NCBI GenBank assembly: GCA_033032175.1
Contig: CM065328.1
Location: 12,338,690-12,402,689, forward strand
Length of the DNA stretch: 64,000 nucleotides
DNA from: Saturnia japonica
Taxonomy: Eukaryota; Arthropoda; Insecta; Lepidoptera; Saturniidae
Reading direction: 5' to 3'
Both the position numbers and the translations under genes were made by a program. The notes below the pieces were generated by a model. The model made no database searches and had not been told where the DNA came from. It worked only from the letters and a program-made list of their open reading frames with translations. This document shows, in pieces, positions 42,801 through 56,144 of this stretch. Position 1 is the first letter of the stretch, and each line of letters begins with the position of its first letter.

Positions 42801-45374
42801 ATTTTATATTAACAAGGTAAATTGAAAATTCAATAAACCCCCGACATAAGTAACCTATTCATTGAAATCATTTCAAAGAATCAAGATACAATATCTCTCC
42901 TGTAAGACGGTGAGGAGTTAGGGTTCCTATGACTACGAGATGACGCTGCAGCGTGAGGTTTTGTTAATATCATTGAAGTAACAGATCTGACCTGTGGAAG
43001 ATGCTCACATTATCATCTATATAACAGCTGACAATCTTCAAACGAATAACCATTTTTTTTGGATCGTAGCTAAAAAAAATCTCATCAAATTACCTTTAAA
43101 AAACTAGATCAAAATCGATTCAGCCGTTTGTGAGCTACGGTGCCATAGAAAGGAACACAGATAAACACGTTATACTTATAACAACACCCCTATTTTTGTT
43201 CGAGGGTTAAAAAATCAAGACGGTAACTCCTTATTTCCGATAGAATCACGACCACCATACCATATACCATGTGCAAAACCCGTTATATGCGATGTTATGA
43301 CGATTGCAGTGTGCTGAGGTTGATGAGTTGTGGCCGTGTCAAATAATTAAACGTGTTTACTAGATGGTTACCTTTTAATATCTCAATACAGTACATGACT
43401 TACGAATACATGGTACATACGATACAATTGTTAAGCGCAACGTCAGCACACTACGAAGGCGATAAAATAAATTTGTATGAATATCTAACATTTTCTCATC
43501 TTTTCCCGGTCCTTTTTTTACAGAGTAGTAAAAACTGCTGAAGCGTTCAGAGTCACTGGTCAAAGCTAGTTAATTTATGAAGCTGATTGTTATCTACATT
43601 AGAATAACATAATGGTAGATAACGATCTCCTAATATTTCCCGAAAGTATGTGTAAGTTATACAATATAATGCGCATTATTTAAGTGTAAGTAGTACTTTA
43701 ACACATTTCTTACTAGATCGTGGACAAGATAATTTGACTATATATTTTATAAATAACAGTCGTATGTAAATATTTATACCATTTTAATTAATTCCCTGTA
43801 CAATATTATGATCTCTATTGGATTTCTTATCACTCTTGAATTTTAATGAGCTATTTCATTAGGCAATTAATTTAGATGTTGAGAGATTTTATTCTATAAA
43901 ATTCCATACCTATAAATGTTTCTTTAAGTTATCACGGTACTACGAGTAACTAAGAAATAATCGATGCAAAGCAATGTATTTTCTACAAATTAATAACACA
44001 TATACGTCCATATCGGCACGAACAAAGACGGTCGCTGTCATATTATTCCCGTACTGTGAAACTTTGGAACTGTCTCCTGGCAAGTGTGTTCCCTCCTTCC
44101 TGCAACATGGACTCCTTCAAACATAACGTGAATAGAGATGTAACGATGAACTGTAGGTCTCTTGCTGATTGCCGATGTTATTGGACTGCATTGTGTTTAC
44201 CCATCAGATTCAGTGTATATATCTTTCATCCTAATCTTTCAGATGATAAGATGACTGCAAACTATCTATGAATAAGATAGCATTAGCATTTATCTCGTTT
44301 TGTAAGAAGCCATCCATGTATTAAGTCACGTATTTATCTTGAAAGTTGCAAAGGTTTGTGGGAGTAAAATTAAATTTGTGGAACAATTAACACGAGTAGG
44401 AACATACTTACATACCTGATAAGAGATAAAAGTTATCAATTTAGAGCGGTAACCATTGCTGAATAATCGTAGGCAGCAACTAATTTTTTATTAGTGGTGC
44501 AAAATGATTGCTTAATGCATGAAGGAAATATAAGGTGCTGTCAAGAATAAAGACAGCCATCGGTGATAAATATTATCGGCATTCATTCAGAAATACCTTC
44601 TTATGACTCGTCTGAAGGACCCGATATTATTTACCGCAAGGAATAAGCTGGACGAGAGGCGATTCCACTTCTTCACAGTACAACAAACATAAGCATTTGC
44701 AAACATATTTTCCCAATAGATGTTACCGTGTTATTGTGGCTTCGTATATCAGTCCGTAGTTTTGTAGTAGAAGGGAGAATAAGAAAAAAAACAGATGAAA
44801 AAGAAACGGAGATATGCAAGTGGCATATTCTTACCTGACTGGATTAGTGCGTCGTGTTTCCAAATTACTCAGCTGATTCCAACTACTTTAGCAGAGAATA
44901 TATTTAACGCATAAAAGAAGTGGCACGTAGAATGAACAGTTTGAAAGCACTCTTTCTTAATCATATTATTACGTATCTACCAAATATTGTTACTAGGATT
45001 AAAAATTATTTCACTTCTTACACTTGGTTTATTTTACAATAATTTAGATTCTGAATCATTGGTCTCTCTATTATTTTTATAGCATTTTAGTGAATGAATA
45101 TATCTTGTTTTTTTTTAATTTATAAAAACCAATTACCAACGAGTGAAACAATAATACAAAGATCAAAATCTATCCAGTAGTTTTTACATGATACGCGTAA
45201 ACCGGAAAACAACAATCATTTCATTTATATGGATTTATAACTAGATGGCATTCAATACATTCTCCGTTTGTATAAAATGCTTATTTTAGGACTTTTTTAT
45301 GGGATGACTATAATAAAAAGTACCAGAAAACCCATTAACCAATAAAAAAGCTATTATAGATAAGGTTTTCTAGC
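42801..45374. repeat. Tandem duplication, unit 1 (2574 bp)
   Basis: Begins attttatattaacaaggtaa and ends aaggttttctagc, directly followed by unit 2. The unit holds an RT remnant (44020-44230) and a retroelement word at 43105 (aaaatcgattcagccgtttg). No complete gene; the paired ORFs of 62-71 residues inside have no domain. Confidence 0.95.
44020..44230 (+). pseudogene. CR1/jockey-like RT C-terminus and D tail (in unit 1)
   Basis: Broken frame with FP.CETLELSPGKCVPSFLQH-like text, equivalent to the RT..LWN.LP..VFPS..D..FK end of other non-LTR remnants here. Followed by taacgtgaatagagatgtaa and gattgccgatgttattggac. Repeated at 46595-46805 in unit 2. Confidence 0.5.
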
Positions 45375-47947
45375 ATTTTATATTAACAAGGTAAATTGAA
45401 AATTCAATAAACCCCCGACATAAGTAACCTATTCATTGAAATCATTTCAAAGAATCAAGATACAATATCTCTCCTGTAAGACGGTGAGGAGTTAGGGTTC
45501 CTATGACTACGAGATGACGCTGCAGCGTGAGGTTTTGTTAATATCATTGAAGTAACAGATCTGACCTGTGGAAGATGCTCACATTATCATCTATATAACA
45601 GCTGACAATCTTCAAACGAATAACCATTTTTTTTGGATCGTAGCTAAAAAAAATCTCTATCAAATTACCTTTAAAAAACTAGATCAAAATCGATTCAGCC
45701 GTTTGTGAGCTACGGTGCCATAGAAAGGAACACAGATAAACACGTTATACTTATAACAACACCCCTATTTTTGTTCGAGGGTTAAAAAATCAAGACGGTA
45801 ACTCCTTATTTCCGATAGAATCACGACCACCATACCATATACCATGTGCAAAACCCGTTATATGCGATGTTATGACGATTGCAGTGTGCTGAGGTTGATG
45901 AGTTGTGGCCGTGTCAAATAATGAGATGTGTTTACTAGATGGTTACCTTTTAATAACTCAATACAGTACATGACTTACGAATACATTGTACATACGATAC
46001 AATTGTTAAGCGCAACGTCAGCACACTACGAAGGCGATAAAATAAATTTGTATGAATATCTAACATTTTCTCATCTTTTCCCGGTCCTTTTTTTACAGAG
46101 TAGTAAAAACTGCTGAAGCGTTCAGAGTCACTGGTCAAAGCTAGTTAATTTATGAAGCTGATTCTTATCTACATTAGAATAACATAAAGGTAGATAACGA
46201 TCTCCTAATATTTCCCGAAAGTATGTGTAAGTTATACAATATAATGCGCATTATTTAAATGTAAGTAGTACTTTAACACATTTCTTAGTAGATCGTAGAC
46301 AAGATAATTTGACTATATATTTTATAAATAACAGTCGTATGTAAATATTTATACCATTTTAATTAATTCCCTGTACAATATTATGATCTCTATTGGATTT
46401 CTTATCACTCTTGAATTTTAATGAGCTATTTCATTAGGCAATTAATTTAGATGTTGAGAGATTTTATTCTATAAAATTCTATACCTATAAATGTTTCTTT
46501 AAGTTATCACGGTACTATGAGTAACTAAGAAATAATCGATGCAAAGCAATGTATTTTTTACAAATTAATAACACATATACGTCCATATCGGCGCGAACAA
46601 AGACGGTCGCTGTCATATTGTTCCCGTACTGTGAAACTTTGGAACTGTCTCCTGGCAAGTGTGTTCCCTCCTTCCTGCAACATGGACTCCTTCAAACATA
46701 ACGTGAATAGAGATGTAACGATGAACTGTAGGTCTCTTCTGATTGCCGATGTTATTGGACTGCATTGTGTTTACCCATCAGATTCAGTGTATATATCTTT
46801 CATCCTAATCTTTCAGATGATAAGATGACTGCAAATTATCTATGAATAAGATAGCATTAGCATTTATCTCGTTTTGTAAGAAGCCATCCATGTATTAAGT
46901 CGCGTATTTATCTTGAAAATTGCAACGGTTTGTGGGAGTAAAATTAAATTTGTGGAACAATTAACACGAGTAGGAACATACTTACATACCTGATAAGAGA
47001 TAAAAGTTATCAATTTAGAGCGGTAACCATTGCTGAATAATCGTACGCAGCAACTAATTTTTTATTAGTTGTGCAAAATGATTGCTTAATGCATGAAAGA
47101 AAAATAAGGTGCCGTCAAGAATAAAAGACAGCCATCGGTGATAAATATTATCGGCATTCATTCAGAAATACCTTCTTATGACTCGTCTGAAGGACCCGAT
47201 ATTATTTACCGCAAGGAATAAGCTGGACGAGAGGCGATTCCACTTCTTCACAGTACAACAAACATAAGCATTTGCAAACATATTTTCCCAATAGATGTTA
47301 CCGTGTTATTGTGGCTTCGTATATCAGTCCGTAGTTTTGTAGTAGAGGGGAGAATAAGAAAAAAAACATGAAAAAGAAACGGAGATATGCAAGTGGCATA
47401 TTCTTACCTGACTGGATTAGTGCGTCGTGTTTCCAAATTACTCAGCTGATTCCAACTACTTTAGCAGAGAATATATTTAACGCATAAAAGAAGTGGCACG
47501 TAGAATTAACAGTTTGAAAGCACTCTTTCTTAATCATATTATTACGTATCTACCAAATATTGTTACTAGGATTAAAAATTATTTCACTTCTTACACTTGG
47601 TTTATTTTACAATAATTTAGATTCTGAATCATTGGTCTCTCTATTATTTTTATAGCATTTTAGTGAATGAATATATCTTGTTTTTTTTTAATTTATAAAA
47701 ACCAATTACCAACGAGTGAAACAATAATACAAAGATCAAAATCTATCCAGTAGTTTTTACATGATACGCGTAAACCGGAAAACAACAATCATTTCATTTA
47801 TATGGATTTATAACTAGATGGCATTCAATACATTCTCCGTTTGTATAAAATGCTTATTTTAGGACTTTTTTATGGGATGACTATAATAAAAAGTACCAGA
47901 AAACCCATTAACCAATAAAAAAGCTATTATAGATAAGGTTTTCTAGC
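45375..47947. repeat. Tandem duplication, unit 2 (about 2573 bp)
   Basis: Same content and orientation as unit 1, offset 2574-2575. The first ~540 bp differ only by a one-base indel (ctcatc versus ctctatc). About 30 substitutions and small indels lie between unit-1 positions 43340 and 44940. The last ~430 bp appear identical. Unit 2 ends ttctagc and meets unrelated sequence at about 47948. Confidence 0.95.
46595..46805 (+). pseudogene. CR1/jockey-like RT C-terminus and D tail (in unit 2)
   Basis: Copy of 44020-44230 with a few substitutions and a one-base deletion (ctcttctgattg versus ctcttgctgattg). Confidence 0.5.
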
Positions 47948-47987
47948 ATTCCACCAAAGAAATGTCAACAACATAAAAAATAGACTG

Positions 47988-48158
47988 AAGACTGGCTCTC
48001 AAGTGCAGCTGCTGGAACACACCTATTGGTGTCTGGTGAGAGATTTTCAACTTGAGGGTAGTAGCTAGCCAGGCAGGCATTAAAAATACTCTACCACCAT
48101 GATATGGTTTGATCATGATGTTTTCCTTCACTGTATCAACTGAGCCATCATTGCTTTC
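47988..48158 (-). repeat. SINE family C
   Basis: Minus strand: gatggctcagttgatacagt, gaaggaaaacatcatgatca, caccagacaccaataggtgt and gttccagcagctgcacttga, then gagccagtcttc. It starts about 40 bp after the tandem duplication ends. Confidence 0.7.
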
Positions 48159-48433
48159 AATAAATATATTAATAGTTGAATTTATTAGAAAAACACATTT
48201 CGCAAGTACACATTTTTTAGAATTGAACTTCAGAGACATACTAGCTGGCCTTGCAGATTTCCTGCGCTTTTCAGTGGTCAATTCGACTACTGCGCCACCT
48301 ACCTCATTCAGGGATAGCATACAAACCTTATCCATGAAATAATACTTTGATGTACTTACCAATATTTATGGTGACTGGTCAAAGGGACTTTGAGCTTATC
48401 ATATAAACACACATTCTATCTATTTAACTTATA

Positions 48434-48830
48434 ACTAGCATCCCGCCCCGGCTTCGCACGAGTAGCAGTCATTTTCCGGCAATTTATACAAAACCTTAAT
48501 TAATCACATACCTACCTAAACTTCGAAAATTCGTTTGCTAGTTCGCGACGGGGCATTTCGTTTTATAATATACTAGCTTTGGTCTACAGCTCAAAAGTTT
48601 AAAAAATAACGTTCTTATTTGATTTCTCTATACAAATTTTGAACACCTGTTTAGACCCTTTTAGGAGTTGAATTTTCAAAAAGCCATTCTTAGTAGATGC
48701 CTACGTCATAATATCTATTATATGTGTGCAAAATTTGAGGCCAATCTGTTCAGTGGTTTGAGTTATGTGTTGATAGATCAGTCACACAGTCAGTCATTGT
48801 GTTTTTATGTAATAATTGTTCAATAACATA
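48434..48830 (-). repeat. Helitron-like family O
   Basis: CTAG at 48434-48437 beside catcccgccccggcttcgca, then cgaaaattcgtttgctagtt and a far end with ggtttgagttatgtgttgat and cagtcacacagtcagtcatt. The CTAG plus GC-rich edge fits a Helitron-type 3' end on the minus strand. Confidence 0.5.
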
Positions 48831-48984
48831 AATCACTAAACTTTATACATCTTAAATGATTGTACTAATAACATCAATATTCCTTAAACTTAAATTCCTT
48901 TTGAGCCTTAAGATGGTTTTTAACTTAAATCTATACAATTCTTAATGGCGATGAAAATTTTCGAGAACATTCCCATACCACAGG

Positions 48985-49195
48985 TCAATTTCAATTGTCG
49001 ATTCCCAGGTCAAGCAAAATGATATTGTGTTTTTCTATGAAATTGTCAATAGCAACACGGAGTTTGGCTTTGTGCCCGATCAATGGCAATAGGCTCGCCC
49101 CCTATTACATGGGACCTAAAATATACCTGGCAAACTATGTGTGTAGACTTTTGCCTAATCCTTCGGGGATACAGGGTTTATGGTATGTTATGTAA
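48985..49195 (+). repeat. SINE family P
   Basis: gtcgattcccaggtcaagca (B-box side of the head), then tctatgaaattgtcaatagc, tcaatggcaataggctcgcc, cctattacatgggacctaaa and taatccttcggggatacagg. Confidence 0.75.
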
Positions 49196-49439
49196 CTTCA
49201 CAGTTACGAAAAGTGCGCTTAACTCGCGACGCGCAAAACATCATAGATGAGGAATGCCGGTCAACCCACCACGATCGTTTTTCTGAGAGAGAGTTATTTC
49301 GTCAAGCGTAAATTTGAATCCTTGATATATTCTACGGTATTTTAATGTACAATAAATGCCCAAGTTAACTAATAAATTTATCTGGATAAAAATTTATACT
49401 GAATTGGAAAAATAGCTTCGCAAATTAAGTAATATTATA

Positions 49440-49845
49440 AAATTTTATGTCGAAGGTAAAAATGGTTACTGTGAGTCAAACTTAGCAGATAGACATATGC
49501 TATCGCGGATTTTTCTCTAGGATCTTTAAAGGACTACAAATTTTGTTACATTATTTTGATGAATCTCAGAAGGTTTAGCTAGAATAAGCCATGTAAGCGC
49601 CCGAAAATCATTTTTTGACGGCTTCATTACAAATCATTTAATTTTACAAATTTCATTGCATTTTATACAAACACTTAATTGGAATCTATTGTATATACAA
49701 AACTTCCGTGAAAAATTATCTTTATTATAGTAAAAACCGCATTAAAATTCATTGCGTAGATTAAAAGATCTAAGCGTACAGACGGACAGACGGCGAGAAG
49801 AGACGTTGTATTGAAGTTTGATTAATAAGTATAGATATAAGACTA
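49440..49845 (+). repeat. Repeat family V (degraded)
   Basis: gcagatagacatatgctatc, gaatctcagaaggtttagct and ttaaaagatctaagcgtaca, then gacggacagacggcgagaag and gacgttgtattgaagtttga. These words are typical of a common lepidopteran repeat with a 'gatctaagc...cagacagcgggaagcgac' end. No second copy in this window. Confidence 0.4.
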
Positions 49846-49849
49846 ACTA

Positions 49850-51360
49850 ACTGACTGACTGATATATCAAATTTGTATTCGGATTCCTTTTACACTATAG
49901 GTGAGTACTAAGGAAGCGTTTTTGGAAATTCAAAACAACCAAATATACTTTATAATAGGAGATAACTCAACCATTGCGCTAACGAAACCGGGGGAAAAGC
50001 CCTAGTAAAACAATTTATTATAATATTTAAATATATTATGGATTATATAAATCTGAATATAGTACGATATAGCTAATGCACCTTGCATAGCGATAAGTGA
50101 AAGTTTAATAAACTTAATATCCTACAATTGCAAAGTTAATTGTCGGGAACCGAGAAAAAACACATTATAAAATATCAGTAATATCACTTTAAAATTATGC
50201 TTTTGAATATTTATGTAGTTTTTTCTTCCAAGTGTGTGTTGGTAATACTTTACTAGGATTTGAATATTACGGGATCTAATTTTATCGTAAAGCAAAACAC
50301 AGTAGATACCAAGAGAAGTATTCTTACAAATACTTATAAGATACTTTGCTTTACGTTTCTCATCTAACTATAAAAAAATGTGCGTTTGAAAACAATATGT
50401 AACATCTTAAAATGTTGCTACAATATGTCAAATGAATGTACATAAATGTAGGAGGGGGGCCAGTTATTTAATAGGCCAGGATAATTAATTAGATGGTACT
50501 AATTGTAATTTCCTTTACACGGTTAATCTCCACCTTAAAACTAATCTTATCACTGATTAACTTACAATAATAACTTTTATTATGGAATGGTTTTAACATT
50601 GGTCACCTTACATAAATTTATAATTTAAGATAGAAATATATTTTTACTAAGAGTAAATTTAAAAAATAACACCTGTATTTTGAATTACAAAATTTAAGAT
50701 TCGTTACACATTTAGAAAATATGTAGGTAACATAATTTATTGGCCATATTTGGTATCATAATTCGTCATAATTTCGATTTGCTTGCCTGCCTTGGATATA
50801 TTATTGTGTTCTTACCTAAGCAAATATAATATTCGACGTAGGCACTTGAAATAAATATTATAGTAAATTAATTATTACTAATACACAGATAAATTATATT
50901 AACAAAATAAAAATGTCAGTAAAATGCATTAACATAATTTTTATTGATGTCTAATTTCTTGATGTTGTCGAGTGGGAAAATATTAAACCTATTGAAGCTT
51001 GGTTATAGAAATCCATGATTTGCGATTAGTACTTACAAGAATCATAATGGATAAATAATTAATAAAACCGAATAGGTGACAGCCCTGCGCCTGATTCGAA
51101 ATCAGAGGCGGCTCGCCAAAGGCGGAATAAAGATACCGCGCTACACGTACCTCCGCTTATCTTCACGACTATTACCATAGGGGTAGGCTTGTATTAAAAT
51201 TAATTACTAATTATTATTCATATCAATTAACAATAGGTACATAGAACAACAAATTAATATTTTAACTCAAGGATTTTTTATTTTTGTTATTTATAAACAA
51301 ATGGAAAAATACTATTAAAACAGTTGTGAAAAAACACTATGACGTAGTATTATATATGAT
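49850..51360. other. AT-rich stretch, nothing assigned
   Basis: No repeats or coding signatures were recognised. A short GC-richer patch at about 51080-51180 (cctgcgcctgattcgaaatc, agataccgcgctacacgtac) stands out. Confidence 0.4.
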
Positions 51361-51363
51361 AAA

Positions 51364-51600
51364 TCTATAATAATATTATAAAGCTGAAGAGTTTGTTTGT
51401 TTGGTTGTACACGCTAATCTCTGAAACTACTAGTTGGAATGAAAAATCTATGAGAAATGTTGTAAAAACGCGAGAAATTTATTCCTTGTCTGAGCTTTCA
51501 CTGCGTACGCTGCTTGACTGGTTAAAGTTAAGCAACAATCGTGTGTGACGGAATTGTTTCTCTTAAAAAGTTCCAAAAAAAGTTCGCGATAGCATATGTC
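51364..51600 (+). repeat. Helitron-like family N, 5' part
   Basis: tctataataatattataaag followed by ctgaagagtttgtttgtttg and cgctaatctctgaaactact is a 5' start seen widely in lepidopteran Helitron-like elements. The 3' end was not found. Confidence 0.45.
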
Positions 51601-51885
51601 TATATTTTAATGTCAACCTACTCAATATAACCTTTTTATGGTAATAAAATTTGTTCTAAAATAATAAATTATTTGCGAAGGTGGTTTTTGGTGTTAGTTA
51701 ATCTTTATCGAAATAAATACGTTATTCATCACAAATAGGTATTTAATTTTGGACAAAATTACCCTTTACATCATTTGATTTCAATTAATATCTTAGGAGA
51801 TATCACAGTTTTAAAATAACTCCGCAGCAAAATAATGATCAAGTATGCAGAAGAATGATGTGGAAGGCATACGTTCCTTACGAGC

Positions 51886-51912
51886 CTCTCTCTCTCTCTC
51901 TCTCTCTCTCTT
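51886..51912. repeat. (CT)n microsatellite
   Basis: About 13 uninterrupted CT units. Confidence 0.9.
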
Positions 51913-52225
51913 GTATGACGAAGACAAAGTTGCGCGGGTTAGCTAGATAAAAATAAAGCGCATGAAATGTAAACTCATAATAGATAATACGTATTAAATT
52001 TAAAAAAGCAAATTTAAATATAATTTTAAGAAAAATTACTGATTAATATTACAATAAAAAAGAATGAGTAAATAATAAAATCACTTATTAAAAGCCTCCA
52101 CCTTTGTATAACTAATTAAATAAATGCCTTAAAAAATAATGTCTTAATAAATAAAATTTGAGTTTAGGCTAATATTCAGTTAAGTTTTATGGACACATGA
52201 AATATACATTTTAGTTATAATTAAC

Positions 52226-52297
52226 GTATATAGTTTCATTTGCATTTAGTAAAAAGCTGTATTACAAACAGATACTTAAATTTTATTAATTGTATAA
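52226..52297 (-). repeat. Helitron-like family B, 5' end fragment
   Basis: Minus strand: ttaattt-ataaaatttaagt, then tctgtttgtaatacagcttt, tttactaaatgcaaatgaaa. Only the 5' 70 bp are kept, with a short deletion of the 'gtcaaaataac' word. Confidence 0.55.
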
Positions 52298-52299
52298 AT

Positions 52300-53470
52300 A
52301 AACAAAGTACCTACCTACCTATAATCATTGATCAAATATCGATCCGGTTCCTTTCTATGTGTTTCGAGATAAGGAAACAATTTGAGTTTGATCAGTATTA
52401 CCAACTAGTGAAGAAACTTGGTATTTCGGGAAATGTTTCCGTTGAGAAGACGGCACGGCCAGCGCGGCGGTAATAACTTTACAAAGTCTTTTCCCTTGTA
52501 ATAAGTCATTTAGTGGCTGGTTATTATTCATTATTTTTACATGGTATCGTGAATGGTGGGCAATTGAGCGAGAATAAACTGTTATACTTTTTTGACAACA
52601 GAATTTCCGCCTTACGCTGTGATTTCCTATCTCCTTTGTTTCAATATGCTGATAACAAAACTTGTATAGTGTTCAAATTGTTTTTAGTGAGAGTATAACG
52701 CATCTATTTATTAAACGTTATTGATTTTAACACAATAATAATCATCAATAAGCAACTTTAGGTATAAAATCGCGAAAACGATTATAAAGAAAGTTGTAAA
52801 AACTAACTCAGATTTAATTATTAAAATAAGAAAAATCAGCAAAGCATGAGTCGGACTCATAAACCGAGTTCTGTGCTACAAAATAACACTTATATCTTTT
52901 TTTTAATTCTGTATAGGTTTCGCCACGACTTGGGCCAGGACACAATAACACGTTAAAACGCTAAGCCTATGGGAGGACTGACTCTTATTTATTTATTACA
53001 AGGGAAACGTTACAACCCCTTAACACAAATTCAAAAGAAAAAAATTAAACACAAACCAAAATCAGTTCCCACAAAATCTAGCAATAAGCAATACGAGTTG
53101 CTATTGCTAATCACAAATAACAGTCCAAATAGTTCAACCAAATTAGCCAAATTAAATTACATTTAAATAAAATAAAAGAACAATTCCAAACTGTCAATAA
53201 TAACAAAATTATGAATATTAAAAAATAATCAAATACTAAAAAATACAAATTAAAAAAATAATAAAAACAAATAAAATTTGAAAACTGATTATATTATCAT
53301 AATATGCAGAATAAAATATTCTAAGCAAATACTTATTAAGATTAATTCAGTTTTTGGCATTTACGAAATATTGTGACTTGGATATCGAACGGATGTAACC
53401 TCTAGAAGAGTCATGAATATTTATATTTACATCTACTGCACGTGTCATAACAAAAAACCTACGTGTTGGT
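52300..53470. other. AT-rich stretch, nothing assigned
   Basis: Three short plus ORFs (61-77 residues) are Lys/Asn/Phe-rich and show no domain. A GC-richer word group lies at 52430-52475. Confidence 0.35.
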
Positions 53471-53473
53471 TCA

Positions 53474-53839
53474 TCTATATATTAATACGTGAAGCAAAAG
53501 CTTTCTACCCCTTTTTAAGTGTATTGCGTGCACGGAAGACTGTGAGATTTGACATGGTTAAAGTTTATATGGAGAAGGAGTGCAGAAAGCTAAAATTTAT
53601 CTATAATATCTGTTACTGAAATATTAAATTAAATAAATGAATACTGCGAATCCTAACCCGACTAGTGCCATTGAACTTAGACCCCCCAAAATATTGACAT
53701 TGTCACTCAATGAAAAGTGACAGCAAGTGATGTAGATAATACTCATTGTTTAGGTTTATGAATACTGCAAATGTCAAACAGAACATAGTCTATGATCAAA
53801 ATGTCGCTGGTCGAATTTCGATCATTAGGCGACCGCTAG
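53474..53839 (+). mobile_element. Helitron-like family A, full length
   Basis: 366 bp from TCTATATATTAATACGTGAA (preceded by A) to ttaggcgaccgCTAG (53836-53839) followed by T. The cleanest copy in the window for defining both ends. Confidence 0.85.
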
Positions 53840-54297
53840 TTGTAATAACTGTATGAGAACTAGCCATGTAATATTTATTTATTCTAGATTGATGACAGTC
53901 ATTCAATAAAAATACATAAATAATAGCAAATACAAATAATAAGATTAATGAGGAACTAATTACACGGAAATACTAACTGCATGAAATCAATAAATTAATG
54001 GTTAACATTAAAATTAAATTTACCTAACTAGAATATTATTGTATTTTTAAAAAAATCATGCTTTTTTAATATAAAATACACCACTTTGTGAATTGCACCC
54101 AAAGAAAGCTGGAGGAGGTCGCTAGTTTTAGATAAAACACAAACTTCATATATCATAATGTTAAAGAAACGTAATAAAAATACATGTTTAAAATATAATT
54201 ATTATTAAAGAATGAAATAATAAGATTTAAGATAAAAATAAGTTAAAGTACCTATAAAATATACATAGTTAAATTTACAAATGAAATTATTAAACAA

Positions 54298-54665
54298 TCT
54301 ATACAATTAACAAAATTGAAGTGTCTGTTTGTAATGTCAAAATAACAACTTTTTACTAAATGCATATGAAAGTATATACGACAACTATAACAAAACACCC
54401 GTTTTAAAAATTTCTTCATCTGTCTGTTTGTTCCGGGTAATCTCCGAAACGGTTGGACCAATTTTGACGGGACTTTCACTAGTAGATAGCTGATTTTATA
54501 GAGAGTAACTTTTATAAAATTAATTAGGGTTCCACACAAATAAAAAAACTGGTCATGGTGAACCATTTCGGGCGCTTAAATGGCTTATGCTGAGTAAACC
54601 ATAAGAGGCTTAACAAATTAATGTACTATGTAATTACAGGCATTAAAAATACCTAAAAAAAAGAC
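54298..54665 (+). repeat. Helitron-like family B, 3' truncated
   Basis: Starts TCTATACAATTAACAAAATT preceded by A, then gaagtgtctgtttgtaatgt, ctccgaaacggttggaccaa and ggtcatggtgaaccatttcg. The last ~130 bp including the hairpin are gone. Confidence 0.72.
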
Positions 54666-55064
54666 GCTATAGAAACTGGCGACAGAAGTAAAAACTTAAA
54701 ACTTTGGAATAACTGAGATTTTGTCAAATTTTATACTTAGTATGAATAATTAATATTTCATAATTAATAAATTGAAATTATTAACATTAATCTTGTTTTT
54801 CACATAATATATTGGCACTCCGAGCAATAATGAACATAGATCAGTTGAGTATGATCCTCTGTTACGATCGCGATCGCCCAAGAATGATTTTATGAGTCAT
54901 TTAATTTTCGTCGTACATTACTCGTTTGCAAGAGAATTAACTTCGGAACTTCCCAGTGAAAAGGTAATGCAGGTATAGATTAACAATTAAGTTAACACTT
55001 TATACGTGAACTGATAAGGTTTACCGCATACAAAAATCGCTCAACGTCGCAATGGAAGTTTCCA

Positions 55065-55205
55065 CTTTAAAAAAGTAATTAAAATTTTGATTCGGAAATG
55101 CTGAGTGCCTTAAGCGCTTACCCCCCAAATCACGGGTGAAGCTGTAAAACCCGAATGAGGATTCAGGGCCCTTATGGCTAACAGTATAGTTAGATCTAAA
55201 AAAAG
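55065..55205 (+). repeat. Family I, SINE-like with A-rich end
   Basis: acgggtgaagctgtaaaacc, gattcagggcccttatggct, aacagtatagttagatctaa then a short A run, matching 19720-19935. Confidence 0.55.
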
Positions 55206-55470
55206 CGAGCGACGTCACGTGCCGGGGCTAGCGTCCGACATTTATAAGTTCGTTAATCTTTGAAATAAAATATTAAAGCGTTATCCGTATATCGTGCCAA
55301 ATTCTGAACCGTGACGAGTTCTAATGGACATTTGCCGGCAGTTTTATTGACTGTCCCACGTGTTCTGTTAGCAATGAGGCCGGCTTGGAAATTGCGAGTC
55401 TCGGGCACGATTTTATCACCAATGTAATTCTATATCACTTGGTACATATTTGATGGATTTTATTATGCAA

Positions 55471-56002
55471 CTAGCTGTGCCCGCGGCTTCGCTCACGTGG
55501 ACTACAGAATGCCCGCGCGAATCTTGCTCACCCGCACCCGGTTATTTTAAAGACAAAAATGCTTATTGTGGTTGTTCCTTAAAAGATAGACATGTACTCT
55601 TTTGGGTTTTTTATAGGTCTTCTTGAGATTTACAAAAGTAATACATTAATTTGATGTATCTCTTATAGTTTACTCAGCGTAAGCCATTAGCGCCCGAATT
55701 GGTTCACCATAGCCAGGTTTTTTTTTCATTTGCGCAGAACCCTAGCTTTTTTTCTATAATAAAAGTATCCTAAGTTACTCCTTATAACATCAGCTATGCA
55801 TCATTGAAAGTCTCGTCAAAATCGGTTCAACCATTATGGAGATTACCTGAAACAAACAGACAGACAAAAATGTTTAAAAATGGTTTTTTTATAGGTATCG
55901 TATATGCTTTCATATACCTACATTAAGTAAGAAGCTCTTATTTTGACATTAAAACAGACACTCTAATTTTATTAATTCTAAAGATGTCTAGGTACCTATA
56001 GA
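55471..56002 (-). mobile_element. Helitron-like family B, full length
   Basis: Minus strand: starts TC (56002-56001), runs through attaataaaattagagtgtc and ggttcaaccgat-type blocks, and ends agccgcgggcacagCTAG at 55474-55471. No coding capacity. Confidence 0.8.
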
Positions 56003-56144
56003 TTAATAACAAAAAGATAAATAATGTAATTTTAATTTTCTTTTTATGATATTTTATTAACCTATAGGTACGAGTTTCTTCTTATTTTATAAATGATTTT
56101 TCTTTTGACAAAATGTATCTATATAAAATTTTACCTCCAACGAT

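Noticed and set aside
43353..46828. Duplicated pairs of 62-71 residue ORFs
   Set aside because: Their repetition comes from the 2.57-kb tandem duplication. One pair lies over a reverse-transcriptase remnant read in a non-coding frame; substitutions in the copies also cause a frameshift (44160/46735).
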